This document shows, piece after piece, positions 23,669-32,643 of a DNA stretch of 42,826 bases. Origin of the DNA: Bacteroidetes bacterium MedPE-SWsnd-G1 (GTDB lineage: Bacteria; Bacteroidota; Bacteroidia; Flavobacteriales; Flavobacteriaceae); contig MPDD01000022.1 in the NCBI GenBank assembly GCA_001874265.1, forward strand, positions 1 through 42,826, in the 5' to 3' direction. The notes beneath the pieces are model-generated. The model was not told the DNA's origin. It made no database searches and was given only the letters and a program-made list of their open reading frames with translations. Both the position numbers and the translations under genes were made by a program. Within the stretch, counting starts at the first letter, position 1, and every line of letters begins with the position of its first letter.

Positions 23669-26274
23669 TACTTTTTTGTTAGCATTCGTTTGATTTCATT
23701 CAATTTCATCAAAGCCTCAATAGGAGTGAGGGTATCAATGTTTGTTGCTAATATTTCATCTTTAATATCGTCTAACAAGGGATCATCTAACTTAAAGAAA
23801 CTTAACTGCACTTCCTCTTCTTGCTGTGCTTGCTTTAGTTTATCTTTAATATCATCACTAGAATGACTTTTTTCTAACTTTTTCAACATTTTATTGGCTC
23901 TGTGAATTACAGGACTTGGCATACCAGCTAATTTAGCCACGTGAATACCAAAACTGTGTTCAGAACCTCCTGCCACTAATTTTCGTAAGAAAATAACATT
24001 GTCTTTCAATTCTTTTACAGAAACATTAAAGTTTTTTATACGTTCAAAACTTTCAGTCATATCATTCAACTCATGATAATGCGTTGCAAACAATGTTTTT
24101 GCTTTTGTTGGATGCTCATGAATATATTCCGCAATAGCCCAAGCAATCGAAATTCCGTCATAGGTACTTGTACCGCGGCCAATTTCATCGAGTAAAATCA
24201 AACTTCGATCTGAAAGGTTGTTCAAAATACTTGAAGTCTCATTCATTTCTACCATAAAAGTAGATTCGCCCATAGAGATATTATCACTGGCTCCAACACG
24301 GGTAAATATTTTATCAACTACGCCAATTGTTGCATTTTGCGCAGGAACATAACTTCCCATTTGTGCCAACAAAGTAATTAAAGCAGTTTGCCTAAGAATG
24401 GCTGATTTACCACTCATATTAGGCCCCGTAATCATTATTATTTGCTGCTGATTACGATTTAGAACTACATCATTAGCAATATATTCTTCACTAATTGGTA
24501 ATTGTTTTTCAATTACTGGATGGCGTCCATTTTTAATGGAAATATCTGTGCTTTCATCAACCGTTGGGCAAACATAATCATTGTCTTTGGCAGTCTGAAC
24601 AAAAGAACAAAGACAATCTAATTGTGCAATTAATTGCGCGTTTTTCTGAACTTGTTGAATGTAATTAATGAGATATTGAACTAATTTTTCAAATATCTCT
24701 TGTTCTAGTTGCCCAATTTTATCTTCGGCACTTAAAATTTTTGACTCATATTCTTTAAGTTCTTCCGTAATATATCGTTCCGCATTTACTAAGGTTTGTT
24801 TTCGAATCCACTCTTCAGGAACTTTATCCTTATGTGTATTCCGAACTTCAATATAATAGCCAAATACATTGTTAAACGCAATCTTTAAAGACGTAATACC
24901 AGTCCGTTCGCTCTCACGAGCTAACATTTCATCTAAGTAGGTTTTTCCCGAAGTTGAAATTGCTCGTAATTCATCTAATTCTTCAGATACTCCCGAAGCA
25001 ATTGCATTACCCTTATTGATATTTACCGGCGCATCTTCGTTTATGGTCTGAATAACCTTTTCAATCAATAAATTGCAATCATCTAGTTCGTTACCTATCT
25101 GCTGTAACGCTTTGTTTTTACTTTTTGAAGCATCTTCTTTAATCGGTAAAATAGCCTTTAAAGAGTTCTTTAAAAGCACAACCTCTTTTGGAGAGATTTT
25201 ACCGGTTGCCACTTTAGAAATCAAACGTTCAATATCACTAATTTGCTTGATTTGATAAGTGAAAACGTCAAACAAATCATCATTATGAATCAATTCTTTA
25301 ACGACTTCTTGTCGCTGCTGAATTTGCGCTACATTTTTAAGCGGTAATGCCAACCATCGTTTCAACAAACGCCCTCCCATTGGGGAAATCGTTTTGTCAA
25401 TAACATCTAGAAGCGTAACCGCATCAGGTGAATTTGGAATATACAACTCAAGGTTTCGAATTGTAAATCGATCCATCCAGACATAATTATCCTCAGCAAT
25501 TCTATTAATTCGGGTAATGTGTTCTAGTTTATTGTGTTGCGTTTCTGATAAATAATATAGCACGGCTCCAGCGGCAATGATACCTTCAGGTAGGTTGTCA
25601 ATTCCGAAACCTTTTAATGTAGAAACCTTAAAATGATTTGTTAAGTTCTCTTGCGCATAATCCGATTGAAACACCCAATCATCTAAATAGAAAGTATTGA
25701 AACGTTCGCCATAATGTTCTAGGAATTTCATCTTATGTTGTTTTTGGACTAAAACTTCACTCGGACTAAAATTCTGCAGTAATTTGTCAATATACTCAAC
25801 ATTTCCTTGAGCCGTTAAATATTCACCCGTAGAAACGTCTAAAAACGAAACACCCAATTGTTTCTTCCCAAAGTGTACTGCCGCTAAAAAGTTATTTGTT
25901 TTAGCATTTAATACTTCATCATTTAAGGCAACACCAGGCGTAACCAATTCGGTTACTCCACGTTTTACAATAGTCTTGGTTTTTTTTGGATCTTCTAATT
26001 GATCACAAATTGCAACTCTACAACCAGCCTTTACCAACTTTGGCAAATAGGTGTTCATGGAATGGTGAGGAAATCCGGCTAATGCGGTTTCTGACTCACT
26101 TCCTGCTCCACGTTTGGTTAAAACAATTCCTAATATTTTTGCGGCTTTAATAGCGTCTTCACCAAAAGTTTCGTAGAAATCACCAACTCTAAATAACAAC
26201 ATCGCATCAGGATATTTTGCCTTGATAGCGTTGTATTGTTTCATTAAAGGTGTGACTTTTTTTGCTTTTGCCAA
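23668..26274 (-). CDS. mutS: DNA mismatch repair protein MutS
   Basis: Recognises mismatches and small loops and recruits MutL. The 868 residues match full-length MutS. The mismatch-probing FYE motif is at 33-35 in [13 protein letters not shown]. Walker A GPNMSGKS lies at 617-624, then the Walker B/ABC signature [17 protein letters not shown] and a FATHYHEL block. The C-terminal tail is Gln/Asp-rich. A TAAATTCG sequence, one base off the -7 consensus, lies upstream on the minus strand. It diverges from a second SPOUT methyltransferase gene and is followed by the first with a one-base overlap. Confidence 0.98.
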   Translation of the reverse strand: MAKAKKVTPLMKQYNAIKAKYPDAMLLFRVGDFYETFGEDAIKAAKILGIVLTKRGAGSESETALAGFPHHSMNTYLPKLVKAGCRVAICDQLEDPKKTKTIVKRGVTELVTPGVALNDEVLNAKTNNFLAAVHFGKKQLGVSFLDVSTGEYLTAQGNVEYIDKLLQNFSPSEVLVQKQHKMKFLEHYGERFNTFYLDDWVFQSDYAQENLTNHFKVSTLKGFGIDNLPEGIIAAGAVLYYLSETQHNKLEHITRINRIAEDNYVWMDRFTIRNLELYIPNSPDAVTLLDVIDKTISPMGGRLLKRWLALPLKNVAQIQQRQEVVKELIHNDDLFDVFTYQIKQISDIERLISKVATGKISPKEVVLLKNSLKAILPIKEDASKSKNKALQQIGNELDDCNLLIEKVIQTINEDAPVNINKGNAIASGVSEELDELRAISTSGKTYLDEMLARESERTGITSLKIAFNNVFGYYIEVRNTHKDKVPEEWIRKQTLVNAERYITEELKEYESKILSAEDKIGQLEQEIFEKLVQYLINYIQQVQKNAQLIAQLDCLCSFVQTAKDNDYVCPTVDESTDISIKNGRHPVIEKQLPISEEYIANDVVLNRNQQQIIMITGPNMSGKSAILRQTALITLLAQMGSYVPAQNATIGVVDKIFTRVGASDNISMGESTFMVEMNETSSILNNLSDRSLILLDEIGRGTSTYDGISIAWAIAEYIHEHPTKAKTLFATHYHELNDMTESFERIKNFNVSVKELKDNVIFLRKLVAGGSEHSFGIHVAKLAGMPSPVIHRANKMLKKLEKSHSSDDIKDKLKQAQQEEEVQLSFFKLDDPLLDDIKDEILATNIDTLTPIEALMKLNEIKRMLTKK

Positions 26275-26321
26275 GGTGTTTTTGTTTAGATGATAACTGC
26301 GAATTTACGGTTTTAATTCAT

Positions 26322-26329
26322 TAATTTTG
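26322..26329 (+). promoter_or_regulatory. -7 element for TrmH-type gene
   Basis: TAATTTTG matches TAnnTTTG, giving a leader of about 29 nt. It shares the 89-bp divergent region with mutS. Confidence 0.55.
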
Positions 26330-26363
26330 GCGAAATTATGAGCAGTTTTTAACAACAAAATTT

Positions 26364-26894
26364 ATGCGTAAATTAAAGAATAACGAACTTAATAGATTGG
26401 ATGTTGCTGGGTTTAAGGAAACAGATAAAATTCCGTTGATTGTTATTTTAGACAACATTAGAAGCCTGAATAATGTTGGGTCGGTATTTAGAACTAGCGA
26501 TGCATTTGTTGTCGAAAAAGTATACCTATGTGGAATCACTGCACAACCACCACACAAAGAAATTCATAAAACGGCCTTGGGCGCTACCGAATCTGTTGAA
26601 TGGGAGTTTGTTGAAGACACGATAGCACTAGTTGAAGCTTTGAAAAAAGAAGGGGTAAGAGTGGCGAGTATAGAGCAGGCTGATAATGCAAGGATGTTAC
26701 AGGATTTTGAAGTTGAACCGAACCAAAAATATGCCGTTGTTTTTGGAAACGAGGTAAAAGGCGTGCAGCAAGAAGTGGTAACTGCTTCAGATTATTGTAT
26801 AGAAATTCCACAATTTGGAACAAAACATTCTTTGAATATTTCTGTGAGTTGCGGTGTTGTGCTTTGGGATTTTTTCAAGAAGATGAAATATTAA
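26364..26894 (+). CDS. TrmH family SPOUT RNA methyltransferase
   Basis: A 176-residue RNA 2'-O-methyltransferase. Motif 1 is LDNIRSLNNVGSVFRTSDAF (about 31-50, with Asn and Arg), motif 2 VVFGNEVKGV (about 130-139) and motif 3 HSLNISVSCGVVLWDF (about 154-169). The short N-terminal extension RKLKNNELNRLD is basic and may contact RNA. It differs clearly from the 153-residue paralogue on the other side of mutS, so the two likely act on different positions. Starts at the first Met after a good -7 box. The target nucleotide cannot be named. Confidence 0.92.
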   Translation: MRKLKNNELNRLDVAGFKETDKIPLIVILDNIRSLNNVGSVFRTSDAFVVEKVYLCGITAQPPHKEIHKTALGATESVEWEFVEDTIALVEALKKEGVRVASIEQADNARMLQDFEVEPNQKYAVVFGNEVKGVQQEVVTASDYCIEIPQFGTKHSLNISVSCGVVLWDFFKKMKY

Positions 26895-26921
26895 ACAAAT
26901 AATTTTTTACGTTTTTAATTT

Positions 26922-27305
26922 ATGGAATATCAAAAGGTTTTTATTGATTTTTGGAGTGAGGTAGAACAAAGTGTCCAAGAAAATCGTTTTGCTAAATTAA
27001 CCATGGCAAAAACCATAGGTAAACCTAATTTGAAAAATATATTTCTAAGGCCTATTTATTCTGAAGATGGATTTAAAGTTTTATTGAAAATTCATTACAG
27101 ATCAAAAGATTCGGAAGATGAGGAAAAAGAAATGACGTTGAAACAGGCTTTTGGCATCTTAGAACCACATTTAAAAAAATCGTTTTTATCCGTTCTTTTA
27201 TTTACAACTTCAAAAGACGTTGTTTTCAAAATAAATAAAAAAGGTGCGGGAAGCATTACTGAGAATCTACCAACATTTCGAGACATCACTCAAGCTAAAA
27301 AGTAA
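26922..27305 (+). CDS. Hypothetical protein, 127 aa
   Basis: I do not recognise this 127-residue protein. It has no signal peptide or membrane helix and is rich in Lys, Glu and Phe. Features seen are an N-terminal helix (FIDFWSEVEQSVQENRFAKL), a central strand-rich segment with FLRPIYSEDGFKVLLKIHYR, a Ser/Asp/Glu loop (SKDSEDEEKE, about 66-75), and a C-terminal TTSKDVVFKINKKGAGSI region. It sits 27 bp behind the TrmH-type gene on the same strand and is probably co-transcribed, so a role in RNA modification or translation is possible. It ends 2 bp from the convergent 249-aa gene. Codon use looks like that of its neighbours. Confidence 0.75.
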   Translation: MEYQKVFIDFWSEVEQSVQENRFAKLTMAKTIGKPNLKNIFLRPIYSEDGFKVLLKIHYRSKDSEDEEKEMTLKQAFGILEPHLKKSFLSVLLFTTSKDVVFKINKKGAGSITENLPTFRDITQAKK

Positions 27306-27307
27306 TT

Positions 27308-28057
27308 TTATTGACAAGAATTGAATAAGGTTGTGTCTTCTAACATATATTCCAAAATAGGTCTACATCTGTCTTTGCAAGCTGGATAATATGCTTTGTG
27401 TTTTTTTCCATTCTTCTTTATAGGACTTCCCCACCAAAACTCAGCTATTGCAATTGGTTTTAATTTGTGTTCTATAGCATATTGAAGTAGTTTTGGAGCA
27501 GCGCATTCTCCTGCAGCTACAGGAGGTTTTCCATGAGAGGAATTCTTGAATATATCTAATAAATTTTCTTCTTTTCCTGAAAGATTTAGAAAATTATAAT
27601 TCTCGAAAAGTTGTTTCTGTATAGCTATAGATTTCAGTCTACTTTTCTCTTTCAACTCATTTATGTCGGATGGGTTTTCGGTTTTTTTTATTTGATCCCC
27701 AATTCGAGTTAATTCAGTCATGCCTCGATTTATGAAGAAATCATCAATTGAATCATCAAATACAGAAGGAATAAATCTTTCGCAATACAATCTACCTGGT
27801 AATTTCCCAGATACAGTGCCTAAATAACTGTACGTTTTATCTTGGTTTTGAACCACTAAAACTCCAAACATTTTCCCTTTTTGAGTATGAAAATTATAGT
27901 TCCATTTATCATTTTCCATAGTAATAAAATCTTGAAATTCTTCTGCCGCTATTTTTGCAATTTCAGGAACATGTACTCCAAATGGATTGTTGAGTTCCGA
28001 AGGAATATCAAAACTAGAAATAGCCGTTTTAAAATTAAAAAGAAGTTGTTTTTTCAT
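27308..28057 (-). CDS. Pseudouridine-synthase accessory-domain-like protein without catalytic domain
   Basis: A 249-residue soluble protein that resembles, from memory, the N-terminal extension found in long (about 550-residue) RluA-type pseudouridine synthases of other bacteria. The tell-tale blocks are HGKPPVAAGECAAPKLLQYA (about 176-195) and the nearby IAIAEFWWGSP (about 203-213) with a late Cys pair in YPACKDRC (about 225-232). A charged helical region (about 112-150) precedes them. The RluA catalytic signature HRLDxxTSG is absent, so this is not an active synthase by itself. Conserved Cys and Trp suggest metal or RNA binding. It could act with a separate catalytic subunit. Confidence 0.65.
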   Translation of the reverse strand: MKKQLLFNFKTAISSFDIPSELNNPFGVHVPEIAKIAAEEFQDFITMENDKWNYNFHTQKGKMFGVLVVQNQDKTYSYLGTVSGKLPGRLYCERFIPSVFDDSIDDFFINRGMTELTRIGDQIKKTENPSDINELKEKSRLKSIAIQKQLFENYNFLNLSGKEENLLDIFKNSSHGKPPVAAGECAAPKLLQYAIEHKLKPIAIAEFWWGSPIKKNGKKHKAYYPACKDRCRPILEYMLEDTTLFNSCQ

Positions 28058-28120
28058 CAGGTTATCTTAATAAAAGAGTCTAATTTTTTCAGTAAATAAT
28101 AGAAAACATAGACGAATTTA

Positions 28121-29473
28121 CTAAAATCCCCCCAACATCATTTTGGCAATGATAAAGAATAAGTAGATTCCAAAAATATCATTGCTGGTAGTTATAAATG
28201 GCCCAGTAGCAATAGCCGGGTCAATGCCTCGTTTGTCCAAAACTATAGGTACAAAAGTTCCAACCAAGGCCGCTACAATAATTACACATAACATGGATAA
28301 AGCAATAGTTAAGCCGAACTGAAAGGATAAGCCAATTAACGGAGAAACCGCAAGAATAATTAGTCCAAGTACTATTCCGTTTATAAGGCTTAATCCTACT
28401 TCTTTAAGTAAACGATTTAGTAGACTTCCTTTTACGATATCATTGGCCAAACCTTGTACAATAATTGCGCTAGATTGTACCCCAACATTTCCAGCCATGG
28501 CCGCTATAAGTGGAGTAAAGAAAAATAGATGCTTATAACTGCTTAAGGCATCTTCAAAACCTTCCATAATAAATACGGCTCCAAGCCCTCCGAATAAACC
28601 TAGAATTAACCAAGGCAAACGTGCTTTTACCAATTCTTTTATGCTGTCATCCGCTTCTACATCTTGTGAAATACCTGCTGCTAATTGATAATCTTTTTCC
28701 GCCTCTTCCTTTATTACATCTACAATATCATCAATCGTAATTCTACCAACAAGTACTTGGTTGTCATCAACAACCGGAATAGCTTCCAAATCATACTTCT
28801 GCATGACTTTGGCAACTTCTTCAGCGTCTAAATTTACATTTACAAAATCTACTTTTGGACGAACGATTTTTGAAATGTTTCCTCTTGCAGGAGCCATTAA
28901 AAGATCTTTTAATGATAGCCTACCAATTAGTTGGCCTTCATCGTTTACCACATAAATTGAGTGTACACGGGTAACTTCTTCTGCTTGGGTACGCATTTCT
29001 TTAACACACCTAGTAACGGTCCAGTTTTCATTAACCATTACCATTTCTTTTGCCATTAAACCACCAGCCGAATCTTCGTCATAGGCTAATAGTTCTTGTA
29101 TATCTGCCTTAAACTCTTCATCTTCAATCTCAGAAATTACTTTTTCTTGACGTTCTTCTGGTAACTCGGCAATAATATCCGCCGCATCATCAGAATCTAA
29201 TTCATCAATCTCTTCTGCAATTTCTTTTACCGATAAGTTTTTCAGAATTTTTTCACGAACATCTTCGTCCAATTCCATCAAAATATCAGAAGTCTTTTCA
29301 CTATCTAATAATTTGATGATATAGGTGGCTTCATCAAAATTAACCTCGTCTAAAATCTCAGCAACATCAGCAAAGTGTTCCTCGGCTAGTAATTCTTGAA
29401 TAGCAACATCCGATTGGGTTGCTACCAAGGCTGCTATTTGTGTGATTAAATCTTTGTTAATTTCTATTGCCAT
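28121..29473 (-). CDS. mgtE: Magnesium transporter MgtE
   Basis: An inner-membrane Mg2+ channel gated by intracellular magnesium. The 450 residues include the acidic N domain (about 10-130, with repeated [17 protein letters not shown]-type blocks), a CBS pair (about 140-250) and five C-terminal membrane helices (about 285-448). The pore segment includes [17 protein letters not shown] and the closing [19 protein letters not shown]. The start at 29473 (MAIEINKD) is preferred; an in-frame Met three codons upstream (29482) is possible. Either overlaps the end of rsmA. No M-box riboswitch is seen before it, as it lies inside an operon. Confidence 0.95.
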   Translation of the reverse strand: MAIEINKDLITQIAALVATQSDVAIQELLAEEHFADVAEILDEVNFDEATYIIKLLDSEKTSDILMELDEDVREKILKNLSVKEIAEEIDELDSDDAADIIAELPEERQEKVISEIEDEEFKADIQELLAYDEDSAGGLMAKEMVMVNENWTVTRCVKEMRTQAEEVTRVHSIYVVNDEGQLIGRLSLKDLLMAPARGNISKIVRPKVDFVNVNLDAEEVAKVMQKYDLEAIPVVDDNQVLVGRITIDDIVDVIKEEAEKDYQLAAGISQDVEADDSIKELVKARLPWLILGLFGGLGAVFIMEGFEDALSSYKHLFFFTPLIAAMAGNVGVQSSAIIVQGLANDIVKGSLLNRLLKEVGLSLINGIVLGLIILAVSPLIGLSFQFGLTIALSMLCVIIVAALVGTFVPIVLDKRGIDPAIATGPFITTSNDIFGIYLFFIIAKMMLGGF

Positions 29474-30245
29474 CTTCCTCAATTTTGGCAGTTAAGTCAA
29501 AAAATTGATTGACTGATAATTGCTCTGGACGCATGGCAAATATAGCATCTTCTCGTAATTTAACTGAAAGATTGAAAGATTTTAAACTTCCGCGCAACAT
29601 TTTACGACGTTGATTGAAAGCAGTTTTAACAACTCGAAAGAATAATTTTTCATTAACAGGAAGTGTGTAATTTTCTTTTCTGATTAATCTAATAACTCCA
29701 GAATCTACTTTTGGTGGAGGATTAAAAACTGAAGGAGGTACTGTAAAAAGATATTCAACATCATAAAATGCCTGTGTTAAAACAGAAAGAATTCCATACA
29801 CCTTACTGCCTTCTTTTTCAGCAATACGTTTTGCAACTTCCTTTTGAAACATGCCCGAAAACTCGGGAATCATATTTCTATTTTCAATCGCTTTAAAAAC
29901 GATTTGAGAAGAAATATTATAAGGAAAATTACCAATTATGGCGATTTGCTTATTCTGAAATTCAGTTCGCAAGTCTATTTTTAAAAAGTCCGCTTCTAAA
30001 ATTTCAAAATCTAATTTTTGAACTTCTCTGGCTGTTTTTAAATATTCAACAGATTCCGTATCAATTTCTATAACATGTACATTTACATCTTTAGGAATTA
30101 CATACTTGGTAAGAACCCCCATTCCTGGACCAATTTCTAGCACATCTTTATAACCACTCAATGTTAATGAATCTGCTATTTTTTTGGCAATATCTTCATC
30201 TTTTAAAAAATGTTGCCCTAGATGTTTTTTTGCTTTAACGGTCAT
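29457..30245 (-). CDS. rsmA: 16S rRNA adenine dimethyltransferase (KsgA)
   Basis: Dimethylates two adjacent adenines in helix 45 of 16S rRNA during small-subunit assembly. The 262 residues show GQHFLKDE (about 10-17), SAM motif [15 protein letters not shown] (about 35-49) and the catalytic motif [14 protein letters not shown], with NFPY instead of the commoner NLPY. The [16 protein letters not shown] block and [12 protein letters not shown] near the C terminus are typical. It follows the DUF4286 gene by 8 bp and overlaps the downstream mgtE gene by 17 bp. Confidence 0.97.
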   Translation of the reverse strand: MTVKAKKHLGQHFLKDEDIAKKIADSLTLSGYKDVLEIGPGMGVLTKYVIPKDVNVHVIEIDTESVEYLKTAREVQKLDFEILEADFLKIDLRTEFQNKQIAIIGNFPYNISSQIVFKAIENRNMIPEFSGMFQKEVAKRIAEKEGSKVYGILSVLTQAFYDVEYLFTVPPSVFNPPPKVDSGVIRLIRKENYTLPVNEKLFFRVVKTAFNQRRKMLRGSLKSFNLSVKLREDAIFAMRPEQLSVNQFFDLTAKIEEDGNRN

Positions 30246-30253
30246 AAAAAATC

Positions 30254-30571
30254 TTATTTGCTAATTTCAGAAATCACTTTTAATTGTGTCGCAAAGGTTC
30301 CAAATTTTCCGCTAAATAATTTCATTTCTGCCTCTTTGAATTTATAAGACTCTTCCGCTAAAAATTGTTGTAAATCTGTTTTATTTGCAGCTGTGTATTG
30401 AACAGCATATGTTATACCTCCCATATCTTCTTCAACCAAAACATGACATAATTTTATGCTTATAAATTTTCCTGTTTCTAATATTGCAGGAATATTTACA
30501 TCATGCATCCAGGTTAGCCATTTTTCATTGATACTCTCATCTACATTAATCGTTTCGTTGTGTATAAACAT
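30254..30571 (-). CDS. DUF4286 family protein
   Basis: A 105-residue soluble protein of a Bacteroidetes family without known function, with the ferredoxin-like alternation seen in dimeric alpha-beta barrel proteins. Marks are [34 protein letters not shown] (N-terminal third), [18 protein letters not shown] and a [17 protein letters not shown] close. It lies 12 bp after the TPR gene and 8 bp before rsmA, so all three are one unit. The constant link to rsmA in this group hints at a translation role, but this is unproven. Confidence 0.87.
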   Translation of the reverse strand: MFIHNETINVDESINEKWLTWMHDVNIPAILETGKFISIKLCHVLVEEDMGGITYAVQYTAANKTDLQQFLAEESYKFKEAEMKLFSGKFGTFATQLKVISEISK

Positions 30572-30583
30572 GTGTTTTATTTT

Positions 30584-32362
30584 TTATTGAAGATCATCTC
30601 CTCTTAAAGTTCTAAATTTCTTTCGTGCCTCTACCAAATGGATGCTAGAAGGAAAGTCAAAAATAATCTTTTGGTAGTATTCTTTAGCCTTTTCTGTATT
30701 GTTTTGTTTAAAATAAAGTTCTGCCAATTTAAAATAAGCATCATCAACAAGAATGTCTTCTGTATTGATTTCGATTAATTTTAAATAGTTCCTTTCCGCA
30801 CTTGTTAGGTCGCCAATTTTTTCGAATATCTCCGCTTGTTTAAACAAGGTTTCGTCTTCTATGGCGTGTCCTTTGTGTTCGGTTAAAATCACAGACAAGG
30901 AATCTATAGCGGCTTTGTCTTTATTTTGAAACGCTAATAAATCTGCTTTTGCATACAATTTTAAGGCTGTCTTTAAAGAATCCTGAACCGTATTGTCATC
31001 AATAATCAAGCTTAAATCCAATGCGTCGTTTGCTATTAATTGCGAGGTTGATCCTTTTAAAACCTTCAATTGAGTTTGCGCCCATTTAAAATCGCCTTTA
31101 TAAAAACTTGTTTGTGCTACTTTAAACCGTGCTTCTTGTGCCAAAACATGATTTTTTAGTTTTGTTTGCACTTGAGAATAATAGATTAAGGCTTCGTTAA
31201 AATTACCTTTAAACACAAGTACATCTCCAAGTTTTAATTTAATATTTCCTTTCTCAAAATCATCACTTCTAAAGTTCAATGCGTTTTTTAGAATGTCAAT
31301 ACTTTTATCGGATTGGTTTCGTTTAAAGGTTAAAAAATCGGCATATGCAACTTGAATATCAATAGTATTGGAGTTGATTCCATACTCTGAAAAAAGTTCT
31401 TGAAATTTTTCATCTACAATTTCCAAATCGGACTCGGTTTCAATAAAAACATACAATAAATAGAGTTTAGCATCTATAGATTCTATTGGGTTTTCTGCAT
31501 GCTCTAAAACATAGGTAAAGCAGTTTTTAGAGGTATTAAAATCTTCATTCCTAAATGCAATTTCCCCCAAGGTTTTAATGCCGATTAATCCAATGCTATC
31601 TGCGTCTCTCATGTGCAGTGCTTTTTCTTGAATAAATGCACGGCCATATTGTTTCTGTTGCATGAATAACCAACTTAATAATTGATTCCAAGAATTTAAT
31701 TGATTGCTTTGTAATCTTTTTAAAAGCAGATTTTTAAATAGAGTATTGTATTCATTTTCGCTATCATCAGTAATGTATTTTCCAACATACCTTAGAATTG
31801 TGGTTCTGTATTTTTCATTTTTTTCAACCATGTCTAAGTAGGCATTGAACATATTGTCAATCTCTCCTTTCTCGCCGTATATGGTTGCAATTTGAATATT
31901 GAAATTAGAATTAGGGTTGGCATCCATCACAATTTGATACGATTGTAAAGCATAGTCTAATAAATGATTGTTTTGAAAAGCCCTGCCTACCGAATAACCG
32001 TAACTTTGTTTTTCTTGAAGACCATTAATTGCTTTATCGTAATTTTCTTTTGCCCTTACATGGTCATATTGCAATTCATAGTTGTACCCCAACTCAACAT
32101 AAAATTGTATTTGATTAGGGTATTTTTTAAGATGATTTGTAATGATTTCCTCAGTTTTTGCATAATCTTCTAACTGTCTGTAGCAATAAATTAAGCGTGT
32201 AAAATAATTTGAATTAAAATTATTTTCCTCGTATAGGACTTTATAAATACTTGCAGACTTTTCATACTCACCTTTTCTATAATAGTCATATGCCAACTGC
32301 TGATCTTGCCCATATAATAAGGCAGAACAAAACAAAATAAGTATGATAATAAGGTTTTTCAT
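30584..32362 (-). CDS. Tetratricopeptide repeat protein, exported
   Basis: A 592-residue protein with a signal peptide (MKNLIIILILFCSALLYGQ, about 1-19) and many TPR-type helical pairs. Clear repeats occur at about 24-120 (DYYRKGEYEKSASIYKVLY, then YPNQIQFYVELGYNYE), 370-440 and near the C terminus (LVDDAYFKLAELYFKQNN and AKEYYQKIIFDFP). It is likely periplasmic or surface-attached and acts as a protein scaffold. No enzyme motif is seen. It heads the operon with DUF4286, rsmA and mgtE behind a -7 box at 32381-32388. Confidence 0.9.
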   Translation of the reverse strand: MKNLIIILILFCSALLYGQDQQLAYDYYRKGEYEKSASIYKVLYEENNFNSNYFTRLIYCYRQLEDYAKTEEIITNHLKKYPNQIQFYVELGYNYELQYDHVRAKENYDKAINGLQEKQSYGYSVGRAFQNNHLLDYALQSYQIVMDANPNSNFNIQIATIYGEKGEIDNMFNAYLDMVEKNEKYRTTILRYVGKYITDDSENEYNTLFKNLLLKRLQSNQLNSWNQLLSWLFMQQKQYGRAFIQEKALHMRDADSIGLIGIKTLGEIAFRNEDFNTSKNCFTYVLEHAENPIESIDAKLYLLYVFIETESDLEIVDEKFQELFSEYGINSNTIDIQVAYADFLTFKRNQSDKSIDILKNALNFRSDDFEKGNIKLKLGDVLVFKGNFNEALIYYSQVQTKLKNHVLAQEARFKVAQTSFYKGDFKWAQTQLKVLKGSTSQLIANDALDLSLIIDDNTVQDSLKTALKLYAKADLLAFQNKDKAAIDSLSVILTEHKGHAIEDETLFKQAEIFEKIGDLTSAERNYLKLIEINTEDILVDDAYFKLAELYFKQNNTEKAKEYYQKIIFDFPSSIHLVEARKKFRTLRGDDLQ

Positions 32363-32380
32363 TTGCTAATACGTACTCTT

Positions 32381-32388
32381 CAAAGATA
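32381..32388 (-). promoter_or_regulatory. -7 element for TPR-rsmA-mgtE operon
   Basis: TATCTTTG on the minus strand is an exact TAnnTTTG match 19 bp before the TPR start codon, so the leader is only about 13 nt. It points away from the sigma-54-like site 60 bp to the right. Confidence 0.6.
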
Positions 32389-32449
32389 CCAAAGAAACTG
32401 TTAAAATTTTCGTAAAAGAATACATTTCGTACGATACGTTGTAACATTT

Positions 32450-32464
32450 TGGCACGAAACTTGT
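32450..32464 (+). promoter_or_regulatory. Sigma-54-like (-24/-12) promoter
   Basis: TGGCACGAAACTTGT agrees with the -24/-12 consensus TGGCACR-N4-TTGC at all fixed positions but the last (C to T). Spacing is correct. The inferred start is near 32475, about 25 nt before the ATG of the 47-residue ORF. No housekeeping -7 box fits here. Confidence 0.55.
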
Positions 32465-32499
32465 CTTAAAGGTATACAATCAAATTAAACTAATCTATT

Positions 32500-32643
32500 A
32501 TGAAAGAATTAATCAAACAATACGAGAACGCAAAGTCTAGATCTAAAGACTTTATGAAAAAAGGAAATTTAAGTGCTTATTTCGAAACTTTAGTAGAAAT
32601 GAACAACTATAAAAAATTAATGGTAGCAGTTGCTGCTAATTAA
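32500..32643 (+). CDS. Small basic protein, 47 aa
   Basis: A 47-residue ORF that begins MKELIKQYENAKSR and ends MVAVAAN. It is Lys-rich, predicted all-helical and without a membrane segment or signal peptide: two amphipathic helices (about 2-20 and 25-44) around KGNLS. It sits behind a sigma-54-like promoter with a short leader, which supports that it is real. Codon use is ordinary for the region. Its 3' end overlaps the convergent serS gene by 8 bases. It may be a small regulatory or structural protein; function is unknown. I recall similar short proteins in other Flavobacteriaceae but cannot check. Confidence 0.7.
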   Translation: MKELIKQYENAKSRSKDFMKKGNLSAYFETLVEMNNYKKLMVAVAAN

